Source: Rhabdophis nuchalis (taxonomy: Eukaryota > Chordata > Lepidosauria > Squamata > Natricidae). From it: a DNA stretch of 64,000 nucleotides. Each line of letters starts with the position of its first letter. The first letter of the stretch is position 1. The DNA lies in the NCBI GenBank assembly GCA_039707465.1, contig CM077648.1:72125619-72189618 (forward strand). The letters are read 5' to 3'. The notes beneath the pieces are model-generated. The model saw nothing but the letters and a program-made list of their open reading frames with translations. It was not told the DNA's origin and ran no database searches. The position numbers and the translations under genes are program-made. Shown piece after piece: positions 8,536-20,162 of this stretch.

Positions 8536-8633
8536 TCCGGCCCTCCTCCAGAAGAAAAGGAGTTCAACCCTGTAAAACAGACGAAAAAGACAGGAACACA
8601 CAACAATACACATAGAAAGTAAAAAGATAGAGG

Positions 8634-9026
8634 TTAAGGCTTATTAGGATATTTAGCATAAAACTGTCTCAGTAACTTCGGGGCCTTAACGTGGCGTTTT
8701 TCAACCCATTCATTATGGGAGGGAGGAAAGTCCTTCCAAACTACAAGGTACTGTACTTTGTTCCTATACACCCTGGAATCTAAAATGTCCCGAACTTCGT
8801 AATGTTGTTCCCCGTCAACTATCACGGGATTGGGAGAGCCAGGGTACGGTTTGCGAAGGTGTGACAGGCGTTCTGGTTTCAACAAGTGGACATGGAAAAT
8901 TGGGTAAAGGCGTCGATAGGTTTTTGGAAGGTCTAATTTAACAGAAACAGAACTTATTATTTTAGTGATCGTAAAAGGGCCCACAAATTTCAGACCAAGC
9001 TTTTTGCATTTCTGAGGACTGTCCAA
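8634..9026 (-). pseudogene. Gypsy integrase C terminus with chromodomain
   Basis: 130 codons. The first half is an integrase C-terminal (GPF-type) region (LKFVGPFTITKI). The last 60 residues are a chromodomain: YEVRDILDSRV, YLVVWKDFP, NEWV, followed by a short tail. Chromodomains bind histone marks and steer integration. It is in frame with the integrase upstream; only one TGA (9081-9083) separates them, so they were one polyprotein. Confidence 0.9.
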
Positions 9027-9080
9027 ATTCCTAGTAGAAACGTATACACGATCACCAACTTTGTACGGTGGAGGTACCGC

Positions 9081-10142
9081 TCATTTCTTATCGGCGTAAA
9101 GCTTATGCGATTCGTGAGCATCATCCAACGTTTTTCGTATAATGGGCCAGACAGCAGATAGTTTACCACTCCAGTCCGAGAGCGAAAGAATCGTAGGAGG
9201 GTCGTGAGGAAGCTCGGGGATTGGTACAAAGTCCTGACCATAAAGTATTTTGAATGGGGTCATGCCAGTACTACTATGAACTGAATTATTGTACGCCACC
9301 TCAGCATGAATCAGGAGGTCAGCCCAGTCATCCTGCTGGAAGTTTATAAAATAACGTAAGTATTGTTCCAGAACCGAATTGGCCCTCTCACAAGCTCCAT
9401 TAGTCTGCGGATGGTGGGAGGAGCTTAAGCCTTGGGCGGAGCCAATCAGTCTCAAAAATTCCTTCCAAAATTGCGAAGTAAATTGAACACCTCTATCCGA
9501 GATAATGCGCTTCGGGACACCATGCAAGCGATAAATATGAGTCAGAAATAGCTTTGCCAAAGTCTTAGCTGATGGGATTTTTGAGCATGGTACAAAGTGA
9601 ACTTGTTTGGAGAATAAATCTGTAACAACCCATATAATGGTAAAGCCTTGGCTACTTGGAAGATCAACAATAAAGTCCATAGATATTTCTTTCCAAGGAG
9701 CCTCCGGCCTCGCTACGGATTGGAGGAGACCGTGAGGTTTACCAGGAGAACGTTTTGACGCGGCACAGACTGGGCAACTGGCAATATAGGATTCAACGTC
9801 CTTTTTGAGGGAAGGCCACCAAAACTGGCGTTTAACTAAATGCATAGTCTTTACAAATCCAAAATGCCCAGCAAGCCTTGAATTATGCGCTTTTTGCAAT
9901 ACAAATGGACGAAGAGTTGCAGGGACATAAATTTTCGACCCAATCCAAAGTAGATCATCTCTCAAAGTACAATCCCCAGAGTGTGCGGAATACCATTCAT
10001 CGGTGAGAAGTTCCGTTTTAATTTTAGCCATAAATTCCAGGGATGGCTCAGTTTGCAGAACGGAATGACTTCTGGTTACAACCGGGGTCGCCATGCTATA
10101 CAGTGGAATCACAGGTTGAATAACAGAGTTTAGAGCTGTCAT
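9081..10142 (-). pseudogene. Gypsy integrase (zinc-binding and catalytic core)
   Basis: 353 codons. HHCC domain: HNSRLAGHF near residues 86-93 and CPVC at 123-126. Catalytic triad: Asp at about 156 or 160 (SMDFIVDLP), Asp216 (ISDRGVQF) and Glu252 (NGACERAN), with the usual 35 residues between the last two. It inserts element cDNA into host DNA. The frame differs from the RNase H frame, so an indel lies near 10140. Confidence 0.92.
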
Positions 10143-10539
10143 ATTGAGGTAGTCTGGATAAGGCGTCAGCCATAAAGTTTTTCCCTCCAGGGATGTATTT
10201 AAGAGTAAAGTTGAAACGATTGAAGTATTGAGACCAGCGCACTTGCTTTGGGGAGAGTTTACGAGGTGTCTTCAGCGATTCCAAATTTTTGTGATCAGTC
10301 CATACCTCAAATGGGTGAGGGGCACCTTCTAGAAAATGGCGCCAAGACATGAGTGCCCAACGAACTGCAAATGCCTCTTTCTCCCAAATCGCCCATCTTC
10401 TCTCAGTGTTGGACAACTTACGAGAGGTGTAAGCGCAGGGTTGTAATTGACCTAGTTGGTTGTATTGTAATAAGACAGCTCCAACTGCTACGTCGCTAGC
10501 ATCTGCTTGAATCACGAAAGGTGCATTGACATCTGGATG
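10096..10539 (-). pseudogene. Gypsy RNase H fragment
   Basis: Minus-strand frame resuming at the L2 insertion point (HPDVNAPFVIQADASD). RNase H features are the Asp in QADASDVAVGAVL, Glu in EKEAFAV and Asp in VWTDHKNLESL, ending with ALSRLPQYD at the linker to integrase. It degrades RNA in the RNA-DNA hybrid. It is separated from its RT by the L2 element. Confidence 0.9.
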
Positions 10540-10544
10540 CTTTA

Positions 10545-13457
10545 AATAATAATAATAATAATAATTTTTATTTTATAGACCGCCTCCTCTCCCCAGAGGG
10601 ACTCGGAGCGGTGCACAGGGAAGTTAAAAAATACAAATATAAAATACATAAATAGCTAAGATAGAAAATTAAACAAGAAATCCCTGCTAAAACCCACTAT
10701 ACTAAAACTAAGCCCCCCTAAAAACCCAATTAAAAACGGAAGACTAACCTAGGCCGGCCAAGCAGAAAAAGTGTGTTTTTAGTTTTGGACGGAAGGAGCG
10801 GAGGTCCGTCGTTGTTCTAATTTCGGGAGGAAGGTTGTTCCAGAGGGCTGGGCCCGCCACAGAGAAGGCCCTTCCCCTGGGCGTCGCTCGCTGGCATAGC
10901 CTAGTGGACGGCACCCGGAGAAGTCCCTCTCTATGGGAGCGAATCGGCCGCAGGGATGTATGGGGCAGAATCCGATCCCGCAGATAGCTAGGTCCCGTGC
11001 CATGGAGTGCTTTAAAGATGATAACTAACACCTTGAAGCGCACCCGAAAGACGACAGGCAGCCAATGCAGCTCGCGCAAGAGCGGTGTTACGTGGGCAAA
11101 CCTCGAGGTTCCCATAATTGCTCGCGCGGAGCATTCTGGACAAGCTGAAGTCTTCGGATGCACCTCAAGGGGAGCCCCATGTAGAGAGAATTGCAGTAGT
11201 CCAGTCGGGATGTCACGAGGGCATGAGTGACTGTGCATAGGGCATCCCGATCCAATAGGGGACGCAACTGGCGTACCAGGCGAACCTGGTAAAATGCCCT
11301 CCTGGCCACGGCTGTCACTTGATCTTCCATGGACAGCCGGGTATCCAGGAGGACGCCCAAGTTGCGTGCCCCATCCACTGGGGTAAGATGTTCGTCCCCT
11401 ATGGCCAGTGATGGAGTCAACTGGTTGTACCAGGATGCCGGAAACCACAGCCACTCGGTCTTGGACGGGTTGAATCTGATTCTGTTACTTCCCATCCAGG
11501 CCCGCACGGCTTCCAGGCACTGGCACATCACCGCTACGGCATCGTTGGGGTGGTTTGGGGTAGATATATACAGCTGCGTATCATCAGCGTAGAGATGGTA
11601 CTCTACCCCAAAACCACGGATGATCTCGCCCAGCGGTTTCATATATGTGTTGAACAGGAGAGGCGAGAGGACCGACCCCTGAGGCACCCCACAAGTGAGA
11701 GGTCTGGAGGTCGACCTCTGCTCTCCTGCCAACACAAATTGCGATCGCCCGGTGAGGTAGGAGGAGAACCACCGTAAAACGGTGCCCCTCACCCCCAACC
11801 CCTCCAGCCGATGCAATAGGATAACATGGTCGATGGTATCAAAAGCCGCTGAGAGATCTAATAGGACCAGGATGGAGGAACAACCCCCATCTCTGGCCCT
11901 CCAGAGATCATCCACCAATGCCGTCTCGGTGCTGTGCCCGGGCCGGAAGCCGGACTGGCGCGGGTCCAGATAATCAACTTCCTCCAGATGACGGGGAAAC
12001 TGTTGTGCCACCACACTCTCTACAACCTTCGCCAAAAAGTGAAGGTTGGAGACCGGACGGTAATTAACCAACAATGCTGGGTCCAGAGAGGGCTTCTTCA
12101 GGAGGGGTCTCACCATCGCCTCTTTAAGGGAAGCAGGCAAGAAACCCTCACGTAGAGAAGCGTTGACCACCTCCTGGAGCCATCCTCGTGTAACCTCCCA
12201 GGATGCCAGTACAAGCCAGGAGGGACACGGGTCCAATAAACATGTGGTGGCTCGCAGTCGCCCACGTAACCTGTCCATATCTTTGGAAGTAACAGAGTCA
12301 AACTCTTCCCACAAAACTGTCTCAAGATCTGCCTCGAGGCATCCCACTGGGCCACTATCGATGGGGACTAACTCGCTCTGAATCTGAGCGATTTTATCCT
12401 GCAGATAAATCCCAAATTCCTCTGCTCTACCCTGTAACGGGACTTCCCGCACCCTCTGATGAAGGAGGGAGCGGGTCACCCTAAACAGGGCGGCAGGGCG
12501 GTTATCTGCGGATGCGATGAGAGTGGCACAATGATGACATTTAGCCACTCTCAGTGCCACAAGGTAACTCCGTAAATAGGCTCTCACCTGTGTTCGGTCA
12601 GATTCAGACCGTGTGGATCTCCACATCCTCTCTAGGCATCTCTTGCGGCACTTCATCACCCTCAGCTCCTCAGTAAACCAAGGAGCCTGGGTGGTTCGTC
12701 GCCGCAAGAGAGGCCGCAAGGGTGCGACCCGATCCAAGGCTCCCGTGGCCGCCGTATTTCATGCGGCCACGAGGTCCTCCATCGGGGCGCGGGTCAGGGA
12801 CACAGGAAGTGGCCCAAGCACCGTCTGGAACCTATCAGGGTCCATCAGGCGCCTGGGGCGGAACCATATAGGTGACTCAGGTTCCGCCTCCCCGCGGTAG
12901 GGTGTAGCGATTGGAAAGTCGAGCCAGAGAAGTGAGTGATCTGACCATGACAGGGGTGTGATGGCTATATCCCCTATACCCAGATCACTCTTCCATTGGC
13001 CAGAGACAAAGATTAGATCCAGCGTATGTCCACCCTCGTGCGTGGGGCCCTGAATTACTTGGGTCAGGTCCATGGCCGTCATGGAGGCCATGAACTCCCG
13101 AGCTACCTCTGATGATTCGCCCACCGATGGCAGGTTAAAGTCCCCCATGACCACTAGTCTGGGGGTCTCAACCGCCATCATGGCGATCACCTCAAGGAGC
13201 GTGGGCAGGGCTGCTGTTACATAGCGGGGAGCCAGGTATACAATCAGCACGCCCAACTGCCTCCCTAGGCCCCACTTCACGCAGAGGGACTCACAACCAG
13301 TGGTCTGTGGTACAATGGTCTCTCTCGGCTCAAGACCTTCCCTAACAATAACCGCTACCCCTCCACCCCTGCCTAGGGCCCGGGGCTGATGAAAAGCACG
13401 GTAACCTGGCGGGCACATTTCAACGAGGGGGAGTCCTCCCTCGTGGCCCAGCCAGGT
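10545..13457 (-). mobile_element. L2-clade LINE inserted in Gypsy pol
   Basis: 2.9-kb copy with (AAT)n tail at 10545-10564 and a 5-base target duplication CTTTA (10540-10544 and 13458-13462). It holds most of the apurinic-type endonuclease, full RT and the short 3-prime UTR (GACTCGGAGCGGTGCAC). The 5-prime end is truncated within the endonuclease. Confidence 0.92.
10744..13457 (-). pseudogene. L2 endonuclease-reverse transcriptase
   Basis: EN part (13457-12760) contains LVVMGDFNLPS, DLIFVSGQW and SDHSLLWLDF, the usual Asp/Asn/His residues. A TGA at about 12757-12759 replaces a Trp codon of the sister copy at 60520. The RT part (12737-11100) has [19 protein letters not shown] and YADDTQLY. 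A 2-nt loss near 11125 shifts the frame. The final part (to 10744) ends RLAGLG-like. It primes on nicked DNA and reverse transcribes L2 RNA. Confidence 0.9.
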
Positions 13458-14354
13458 CTTTAGCACTGGTTCCACCGCAAATAAGTGTTTCAGCTTTTCA
13501 AATGCGGCCTGGCACTCCATAGTCCAGTTCAAGGGCGAACCTGGCCATGGTTTGCACTCCCCGTTTGTTTTGAGTAGGTTCTTGATAGGTAGAGCAATAC
13601 TAGCAAAAGAAGGGATAAATTGGCGGTAAAAGTTGGCAAAACCTAAGAAACTTTGTAATTGCTTACGGGTACGAGGAGGGGCCCATTCCTTTACAGCTTT
13701 GACTTTTCCAGGATCCATCTCAATTCCTTCTGCCGAGATGCGATACCCAAGATAGTCTATTTTCTCTTGGTTAAATTCACACTTAGAAAGTTTAGCGTAA
13801 AGTTCAGCTGCTCTCAGTTTACGTAAAACAGAACGGACTAGTTTTACGTGTTCCTCACGTGTTTCCGTGTAGATGACGATATCATCAAGATATACGATAA
13901 CGCCCTTGTACAGGTGCTCATGCAATACTTCGTTGATCAGTTGCATAAAAACTGATGGCGCCCCCTGGAGGCCGAAGGGTAATACTTTAAATTGAAAGCA
14001 CCCTAAAGGACAGTTAAAAGCAGTCTTCCACTCGTCTCCTTCTTTAATTCTTATTCTGTAATAAGCTTTTCTGAGATCAAGTTTAGTGAAGATTTTGCCT
14101 GTAGCCAAATGCGCTAACATGTCCTTCATGAGAGGCAGGGGGTAGATGTTGTGCGCGCATATCGTGTTCAGGAACCTGTAGTCCTGTACAAGACGGAGAG
14201 AGCCATCTTTCTTTTCTCTAAACATTACAGGGGCTGCTACTCGTGGTCTAACAGGTTCAATGAAACCTCTTTTCAAGTTTTTGTCAATAAATTTGCGAAG
14301 TTCAACCATTTCGCGCGGTGTCATAGAGTAAATACATGGTTTGGGAAGTTGCAC
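13458..14354 (-). pseudogene. Gypsy reverse transcriptase
   Basis: About 299 codons. RT motifs in order: KKDGSLRLVQDYR, FTKLDLRKAYYRIRI, LPFGLQGAPSVF, VYLDDIVIY (catalytic YxDD), LGYRIS and FLGFANFYRQFIP. The frame runs without a stop across the L2 junction into the L2 endonuclease, giving a 531-codon chimeric frame by chance. Upstream it is one frame away from the protease frame; the switch lies at a C9 run (14393-14401). Confidence 0.93.
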
Positions 14355-15313
14355 CCCCGGGAGGAAATCAATGGAACAGTCTGTAGCACGGTGGGGGGGG
14401 GCAATGTGTCAGAGGACTTCTCGCTAAAAACGTCTTTAAGGTCCCAATACTCTTTTGGAATCTTTTCTTCCTCTGGTATTACTTCCAGTATGGGAACAAT
14501 CTGGCCTGTGTTTACAGTTCCCTGGATGGGTACAGGTTCAACAAGAGTCTGCATGGTGGGGCTTTGCGGAGCTGGTTGGGCGTTGTGAGTAGGAGGCATA
14601 GGCAAAGGAATGCGAACCCTTCTTTCAATTAGTGGGTTCCATTTCCGTAGCCAATTCAGGCCCAATATGATTGGGTTTTCAGCAATGGGGGCTACAATAA
14701 AGTTAAGGAATTCCTGATGGTGGTCGCCAATAGATACTTGAATTGGTTCTGTTACAAACAGTGCTGGGTTACCACCTGCTACGGTACCATCCATTTGGCA
14801 GAAAGCTATAGGAACTTTTAAATTTTTAAGGTGAAAACCCATTTGCTGTACTAATTCTTGGCTGATAAGGCATCGTGAACAACCAGAATCTAAAAGGGCT
14901 AGTACTTTACAGTTGCGGCCACTAGAGGGAGCCAAAATATCTAAAGGTATAGTAAGGGGCCCTGAGCGGGGACTCACCCAGTTCTCATCAGTGGAGTCCG
15001 TGTCTTTTTCCCAGTCATCTGGCTCCTCCCTCTGTTGCTGATGGCCGGTAGTTAGATCCAGAGGTTCAGCTCCGCGCATCGCTTGTTTCGTACGCATGCT
15101 CGGGTGTTTCGCGGGCTTTCTCAATTCAGTGGATGGCTGCGGCCGGGGTTTTTCTTTCATTTTGCAGTTATTCGCCCAATGCCCCTCCCTCCCGCAGCAG
15201 AAGCAAACATTAGATCGGGGAGCAGTAGGCTTTCCTCCTTTAGTTTCTCTTTGGTAATCACGCCCAAAATTCGGGGGGGGGGGATTTTTTCTTCCTTTCT
15301 CCCTCCATCTCAA
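14321..15313 (-). pseudogene. Gypsy nucleocapsid zinc knuckle and protease
   Basis: 330-codon frame. A CCHC knuckle, CFCCGREGHWANNC (C-x2-C-x4-H-x4-C), lies near residues 37-50. A retroviral-type aspartic protease follows with LALLDSGCSRCLIS (DSG) near 140-155 and ILGLNWL near 220. Basic, Arg/Lys-rich linkers flank them. Knuckle and protease share a frame here, while the capsid upstream is in another frame across a C11 run (15273-15283). Confidence 0.88.
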
Positions 15314-16336
15314 GCAGGCTGTTGTTCCTAATCAGGTCAATCTCTACATCAGCGGCAAGATCAAACCAGTCCTCGAGCGTATCAGGTGTACGTCTGTTAA
15401 TACAGCTCTGATATATAGAGGGGTTCAAGCCTTCAGTATAATTATCAATTAGAGCCTCAACGCTCCACCCTCTCATATAAATGGCAAGTTCACGAAAGCG
15501 TTGAGTATAATCCTGCACTGGCCTGTTCCTTTGGCATACGTTTTTCATTTCAAGCCGTGCCTTTCTATGGAAAAGAGGGTCTTCGAACCGACTTCTTAGA
15601 GCGTTCATAAATCTGTCGAAGTTTCCCATTAATGGGGAATTATCATTATGCAATGAAACTATCCAATCGGCCGCCCTCCCCTCAAGGGCTAGAGAAACAA
15701 TTCTTATTTTAGACTCATCATTTGGTAATTCGCAGGCAAATTCCCTTATGAAATTACTGACTTGCAGCAAGAAAAATCCCAGCTCTTTAGAGTTCCCTCC
15801 AAACTTAATCCCCAGGGGGGGGGGGAGTCTTGACATTCTACGTGGTGCGGGGCTTGGTTCTCTCTGCTGAACTGCTCCTGGGCCACCCCCCCTAAGTGTT
15901 TCAACGCGTGGAGGGGGGTTCTCTCTCTCCCTTGCCGGGGTGTGTGTCTTCCGCCCTTGTTCTTTTTGTTCCCAATCCGAAGGGCTAGGATCCCTCCCCC
16001 ACTTTCGTTCTCTGGTACTCTTTATGTCATCCGCTTGACGGAGTAATGCTCTTGCCGGCTCTCTTAAGTGGTTTTCCTCCTCAATCTGTTCCCACAAGGG
16101 GGGGGGGAGTGGGCTTGTCTGCGTCGGGTGGTTGTAACCCCGGGGGCAATCCCTTCAGAGGCGGCTCCCTTCATCCCCACTCCCTCGGACCAGTGATGGC
16201 GAACTGGTTTATCTTCGGGTTTCGTTTCCAAAGAAACATCAGCCAATAATTCCATTACTGACCTTGTGTCCTCTGTCAGGACCGTCGGGTCGAGCGCTGT
16301 GGCCCCCAGACTTCCTTCTTTCCCTGGATCCGACAT
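15258..16336 (-). pseudogene. Gypsy gag (capsid region)
   Basis: Two frames: 16336-16064 (starts MSDPGKEG, likely the original start) and 16097-15258. They switch at a C10 run (16098-16107). The second frame has a Pro/Arg-rich linker, then a capsid-like helical region around LEGRAADWIVSL, FEDPLFHRKARLEM and RFRELAIYMRGW, typical of Ty3/Gypsy gag. It packages element RNA in particles. A further C11 run (15815-15825) does not break the frame. Confidence 0.85.
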
Positions 16337-16340
16337 TTGG

Positions 16341-17136
16341 TTTCGGTTTTTTTTTTTAATTACACTTACTACTGAAGTTGTTAGCTCAGAGATAAGTGTG
16401 ATTTTCAGCTTTGTAGGTTTTTTTTACCTGCATGGCAACATCAGCAATTAGACATTCCAAACTCTTTAATCATGGCATGTATAACATTGGTATTTCTAAA
16501 AACCATCAGCTCTTCTTCACACATGTATTAAATGCCAGCCAATGGAGGCATGATCTTTTTAATTACAACAGCAAAGGCATTATTTCATACTATGTGGGGA
16601 AAAGAAATGGTAAACCACTCCTATATTTTACAAAGAAAACCACATGGAAAAACATTCATACTTGAAGATGTATGAATTATGTAGAGACATATGCACAGTT
16701 TGAGTAATAAGTTCTCAAACACTTAGATTAATAAACCTAGGATCAGTCACTAGTGGTAGCTCCAGAATTGGCGATATTTATTCCAAAGCTGGGACCTGCC
16801 TTTCAAAGTTACAATAGCAGTGAAAAAAGTGAATTATGATTGTTTTTTGAACTTATGACCATTTTAGCATTCCCCTAGTCACTTGATAAAATTCAGATGC
16901 TTGGCAATTGACTCATATTTATGACTATTGCAGCTAATTTTCCATTAAAATGTTTTCTGGCCAAATTGAAATAATATCAATTAAATAGCTAATTTCTCCC
17001 TTTTTACATTCTGCAGAAGTAAGAAAATACTGGATCAACAGGAATAGATTTTTATTTTTTTAATAGAAAAGATTCAAGAAGAGCTCTGGAATTAAGCTAT
17101 TAAGCTATCTCTAGCCTGCTTCCATCCCAAAGCTGA
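16341..17136. other. Unique DNA, no gene seen
   Basis: Begins with a T-rich run (16349-16360). There is no copy of the LTR and no tRNA-complementary primer site next to gag, which supports loss of the element's 5-prime end. No other feature recognised. Confidence 0.6.
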
Positions 17137-17358
17137 GCAAGCAATAGCAATAGCACTTAGACTTACATACCACTTCACAGTGCTTTATAGCCCTCTCTAA
17201 GCAGTCAGCATATTGCCCCCAACAATCTGAGTCCTCATTTTACTGACCTTGGAAAGATGGAAGGCTGAGTCATCCTTGAGCCTGGTGAGATTAGATCCAC
17301 CAAACTGCTGGCAGCCAGTGATTAGCAGGAGTAGCCTGCATCACCTTGGCTCTGTAGC
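17137..17358 (-). mobile_element. Sauria-type tRNA SINE (BovB-like tail)
   Basis: On the minus strand: degenerate tRNA-like head, then GACTCAGCCTTCCATCTTTCC, ATGAGGACTCAGATTGTTGG, TTAGAGAGGGCT and a GCTATTGC tail. A better copy of the same SINE is at 38192-38420. This tail is one I associate with squamate Sauria SINEs, which use BovB LINEs. Part of the middle is deleted. Confidence 0.75.
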
Positions 17359-17511
17359 AACAACATTATGTGTTAAGTTGATCCCTCATAGAATCCCTCC
17401 TCAAATTGGATCTAATCAATTAAATTTAAACAAGTCCCAGATGGAGAATGCCACCAAAATTAACATGGTGGAGAAAAGACTAAAAAAAACCCCAACAACA
17501 ATGTATTAGGA

Positions 17512-18320
17512 TAAGGTGACCAGACGTTCCGCTTTTGGCGGGACAGTCCCACTTTTCAAGAATTGGTCCCGCGTCCCACATCCTCTTAAAAATGTCCCGA
17601 TTTTTGCCTGGGCTGGCGGCAGGGGGCAGACGCTCTGCACACGCTCAAAGGCGTGGGCAGGAAGTGGCAGCCGGAGCGGGCTAGCAGGCAGGCAGAAGGG
17701 GAGGGCTGGCGAGGGAGGAGCCAGGCAGGGAGCAGACAGCGGAAGAGGAGGAGAGCTGTGTGCGGCGGGGCTCCAGCCGGAGCCCACGCGGCCCTGAAAT
17801 GTGCGGCAGCGATGCACTGAGAGTGGCCGGCCGGAAGCCCCACCCCCGCCCGCCCGTCTGTCCCGCCATGGGTGCCCGGGACGAGCCCGGTGGAGAGGCG
17901 GCGGCGGTGGGGCTTCCGGCCAGCCACTCTCAGCGCATCGCGGTGGTGGCACAAAGTTCAGGGCCGCGTGTGCTCCGGCTGCAGCCCCACCACGCACAGC
18001 TCTACTTTCTCGCCGGCCCTCCCCTTCCGCCTGCCCACCAGCCCGCTCCGCCCGCCGCTTCTTGGTCGTGCAGAGTGCCCGTGGCCGCCCAGCCCTGCTC
18101 CGCTGCCCCACCAGACGCCTACACCTGCAGGTGCCCCGCTCGGAGGAGAGAGAGAGAGGGGTTCGGCCTGCACGCCCCCCCACCAGATGCCTTCCGACCA
18201 GCGAGGGAAGCAGGTGGCGAGGCAGCCTCTACGGTGGCTGCGGAGCCGGGAAAGACCGCTGCTCCCCCCCCCCCAATCGATGGTGTCCCACTTTAGTAAA
18301 CTTGAAATCTGGTCACCTTA
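17512..18320. mobile_element. Non-autonomous hAT transposon, GC-rich
   Basis: Terminal inverted repeats TAAGGTGACCAGA / TCTGGTCACCTTA (13 bp) with an 8-bp target duplication TATTAGGA at 17504-17511 and 18321-18328, which marks hAT. The 809-bp interior is GC- and CpG-rich and contains internal inverted segments (GAGAGTGGCCGGCCGG... near 17820 against ...CCGGCCAGCCACTCTC near 17920). The 120-225 codon frames in it are low-complexity and not credible genes. Confidence 0.9.
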
Positions 18321-18328
18321 TATTAGGA

Positions 18329-18645
18329 GAGGAAGAAAAATGGAGCTCAGGAGCCAGTTTTCACTGGCAGAAGCATGGTGGGCCAGTCCTTCTCTGTTTC
18401 CAGGGTGACCCTGAGGGCCAGATCTAAATACCCCGGAGCATGGCAGAGCATTCTTCCAAGCTCCATTTTCACTGGCAGTGAGTTGCAGGAGGCTGTGGCA
18501 GCTGAAAACAAAGCTTGGGAGCCCGTTTTCACTGGCAGAAGCACCGTGGGCCAGTCCTTCGCTGTTTCCAGGGCAGCCCTGCAGGCCAGATCTAAATACC
18601 CCGGAGGCCAGCTCCAGCTCCCGGGCCTTGAGTTTGACACCCCTG
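18329..18645 (-). mobile_element. hAT fragment with internal tandem duplication
   Basis: The right end TTTGACACCCCTG is a hAT-type terminus (CAGGGGTGTCAAA on the other strand). The body holds two imperfect copies of a block containing TTTTCACTGGCAGAAGCA and GGCCAGATCTAAATACCCCG, about 180 bp apart. No matching left terminus was found. Confidence 0.65.
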
Positions 18646-20162
18646 CCCTAGAAAGTTAAATATACAGTATACAAGTTCAGATACTTGAAAACATATCACT
18701 TTCATGTAATAAAAATAGTCACAGCTTAAACAAGAGGGGTATTTTTAGAATTGATTTTTAGCTCTTTCAACTAATAACGCTTTAAATAGAAAAAAGAAAA
18801 CAAAGTGAGGGGAAGAGAATTTAGTAGCCAAGGTCTGAAAATACCTATTATTTTATTGAATTAAGAAGCACAAACAAAAGCATCTTCATGCTTTTTGGAT
18901 AAAAAAATAAGGTTAATAATTGGTGGACAGTGCAAGAATGTTATTTTTAGTTAGTAGCTAAGTAGCAGTTAGCAGAGGAAGAGATTAAAATCTAAAGGTA
19001 GGCGTTTTCTCCAAGAAAGTATAAAATATCTGTCAGTAGTAGTTCAGGAATAATTTGTTAACATACAGTCATGTCAAGGTCTCTTTGTGCTTCCTGTGTA
19101 GTTTCCTAGATTTCCTCTTTCGTCCATTTTGAAGTTAGGGACAAATTCCTTCCCAGAATGTAATGCATTTGACTCTGGAGATTTAAATCTATTCAAAGCA
19201 AAATATTGCTTGACGGACAATATTTCTAAAAGTCTCTTTTAGTATTTTTAATGTCAACATGTTTTTCATTATTCTCTCGGTCCTAGTTAATTAACACAAA
19301 AAGTAGGCTTGTATTTTTCTCCCTCTGCCTAGAATTTCAATCCCCTCCAGTATCCCGTATCATAAAATGTCTTCATTGTGTATTGCAAAAACTAGGATTT
19401 ATTTCCCATAATTAATTTTTTGAGAATTTGTCTTGAGTTGGATAAACAGTTAATAGTAAACAACAGACTAATAAACGAACCACCAAGACCACTCCCACCA
19501 CTCCTGACAGGGCAAGTATTTAAAATGAGAGCAAGCTTCCCTCCCTCCTAGCACTGAAGATGTTACTTAGTTTGGTAATAAAACTTCTGTAAGAAAACAA
19601 CCAAGCTCAGATCATCAAGGACGCCACAAGTCACCCTTGAGATATTCTGTTCCATATTTTTAATCACTTGCCAGTTTTATTCAGTAATAAAAACAGAAGC
19701 ATTGATGATACAATTATACTGCATGCTTCATTTCATATGTGTATTTTCATAAACTTTTTTGTACATCTTAAACCTTTTATGTTGATTTTAAATGAAATTA
19801 TTAAGGAATATTCATAAGAATGTTTCTATTTGGTGGGGCAGACATTCAAAAATCCAGAAACATACGGAAATAAACATAAAATGCACTTTTCCCTGACTTT
19901 TTTTAAGGCTTCATAACTGTAATGGAGGAAATAACCATGAATGCACAGGAAGAAATAACAAAAATTGTGCATCTGCTATTGATGAATGGGAATATTAACT
20001 GAAAATAATCTAAAAAAGATATTTTCATTTGAAATAACTAAATGTTTCATTTTATGTAATAAAAATTGATATGGCTTCATAAAATGTAGCATTTTATTTC
20101 AAAAGTTGAAATAATAAAAATATAAGATTCTGATAAATTCTCACTTTTCCATAATTAGGAAT
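18646..20162. other. Unique AT-rich DNA, no gene seen
   Basis: No long frame, no repeat family recognised. A purine-poor stretch ending AGCACTGAAGATG near 19551 is unremarkable. Confidence 0.55.

Larger units (their letters stand above)
8536..16340 (-). mobile_element. Ty3/Gypsy chromovirus, 5-prime truncated, split by L2
   Basis: Minus-strand order: gag (16336-15258), zinc knuckle and protease (15313-14321), reverse transcriptase (14354-13458), L2 insertion (10545-13457), RNase H (10539-10096), integrase (10142-9081), chromodomain (9026-8634), 3-prime LTR. Integrase after RT and a C-terminal chromodomain define the chromovirus branch; Sushi-like elements are the vertebrate members. The copy is dead: L2 insertion, an in-frame stop at 9081-9083, a frame break near 10140 and three frame breaks at C-homopolymers. 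The 5-prime LTR is absent. Confidence 0.9.

Noticed and set aside
15258..15313. Programmed frameshift between gag and pol at the C11 run
   Set aside because: The switch comes before the zinc knuckle, where gag should continue, and two other C runs show the same break; an indel is simpler, although slippage cannot be ruled out.
17506..18427. Several 120-225 codon frames in GC-rich DNA, resembling a first exon or CpG island
   Set aside because: They lie within a hAT element with clear TIRs and target duplication; no consistent frame, Pro/Arg/Ala-rich noise.
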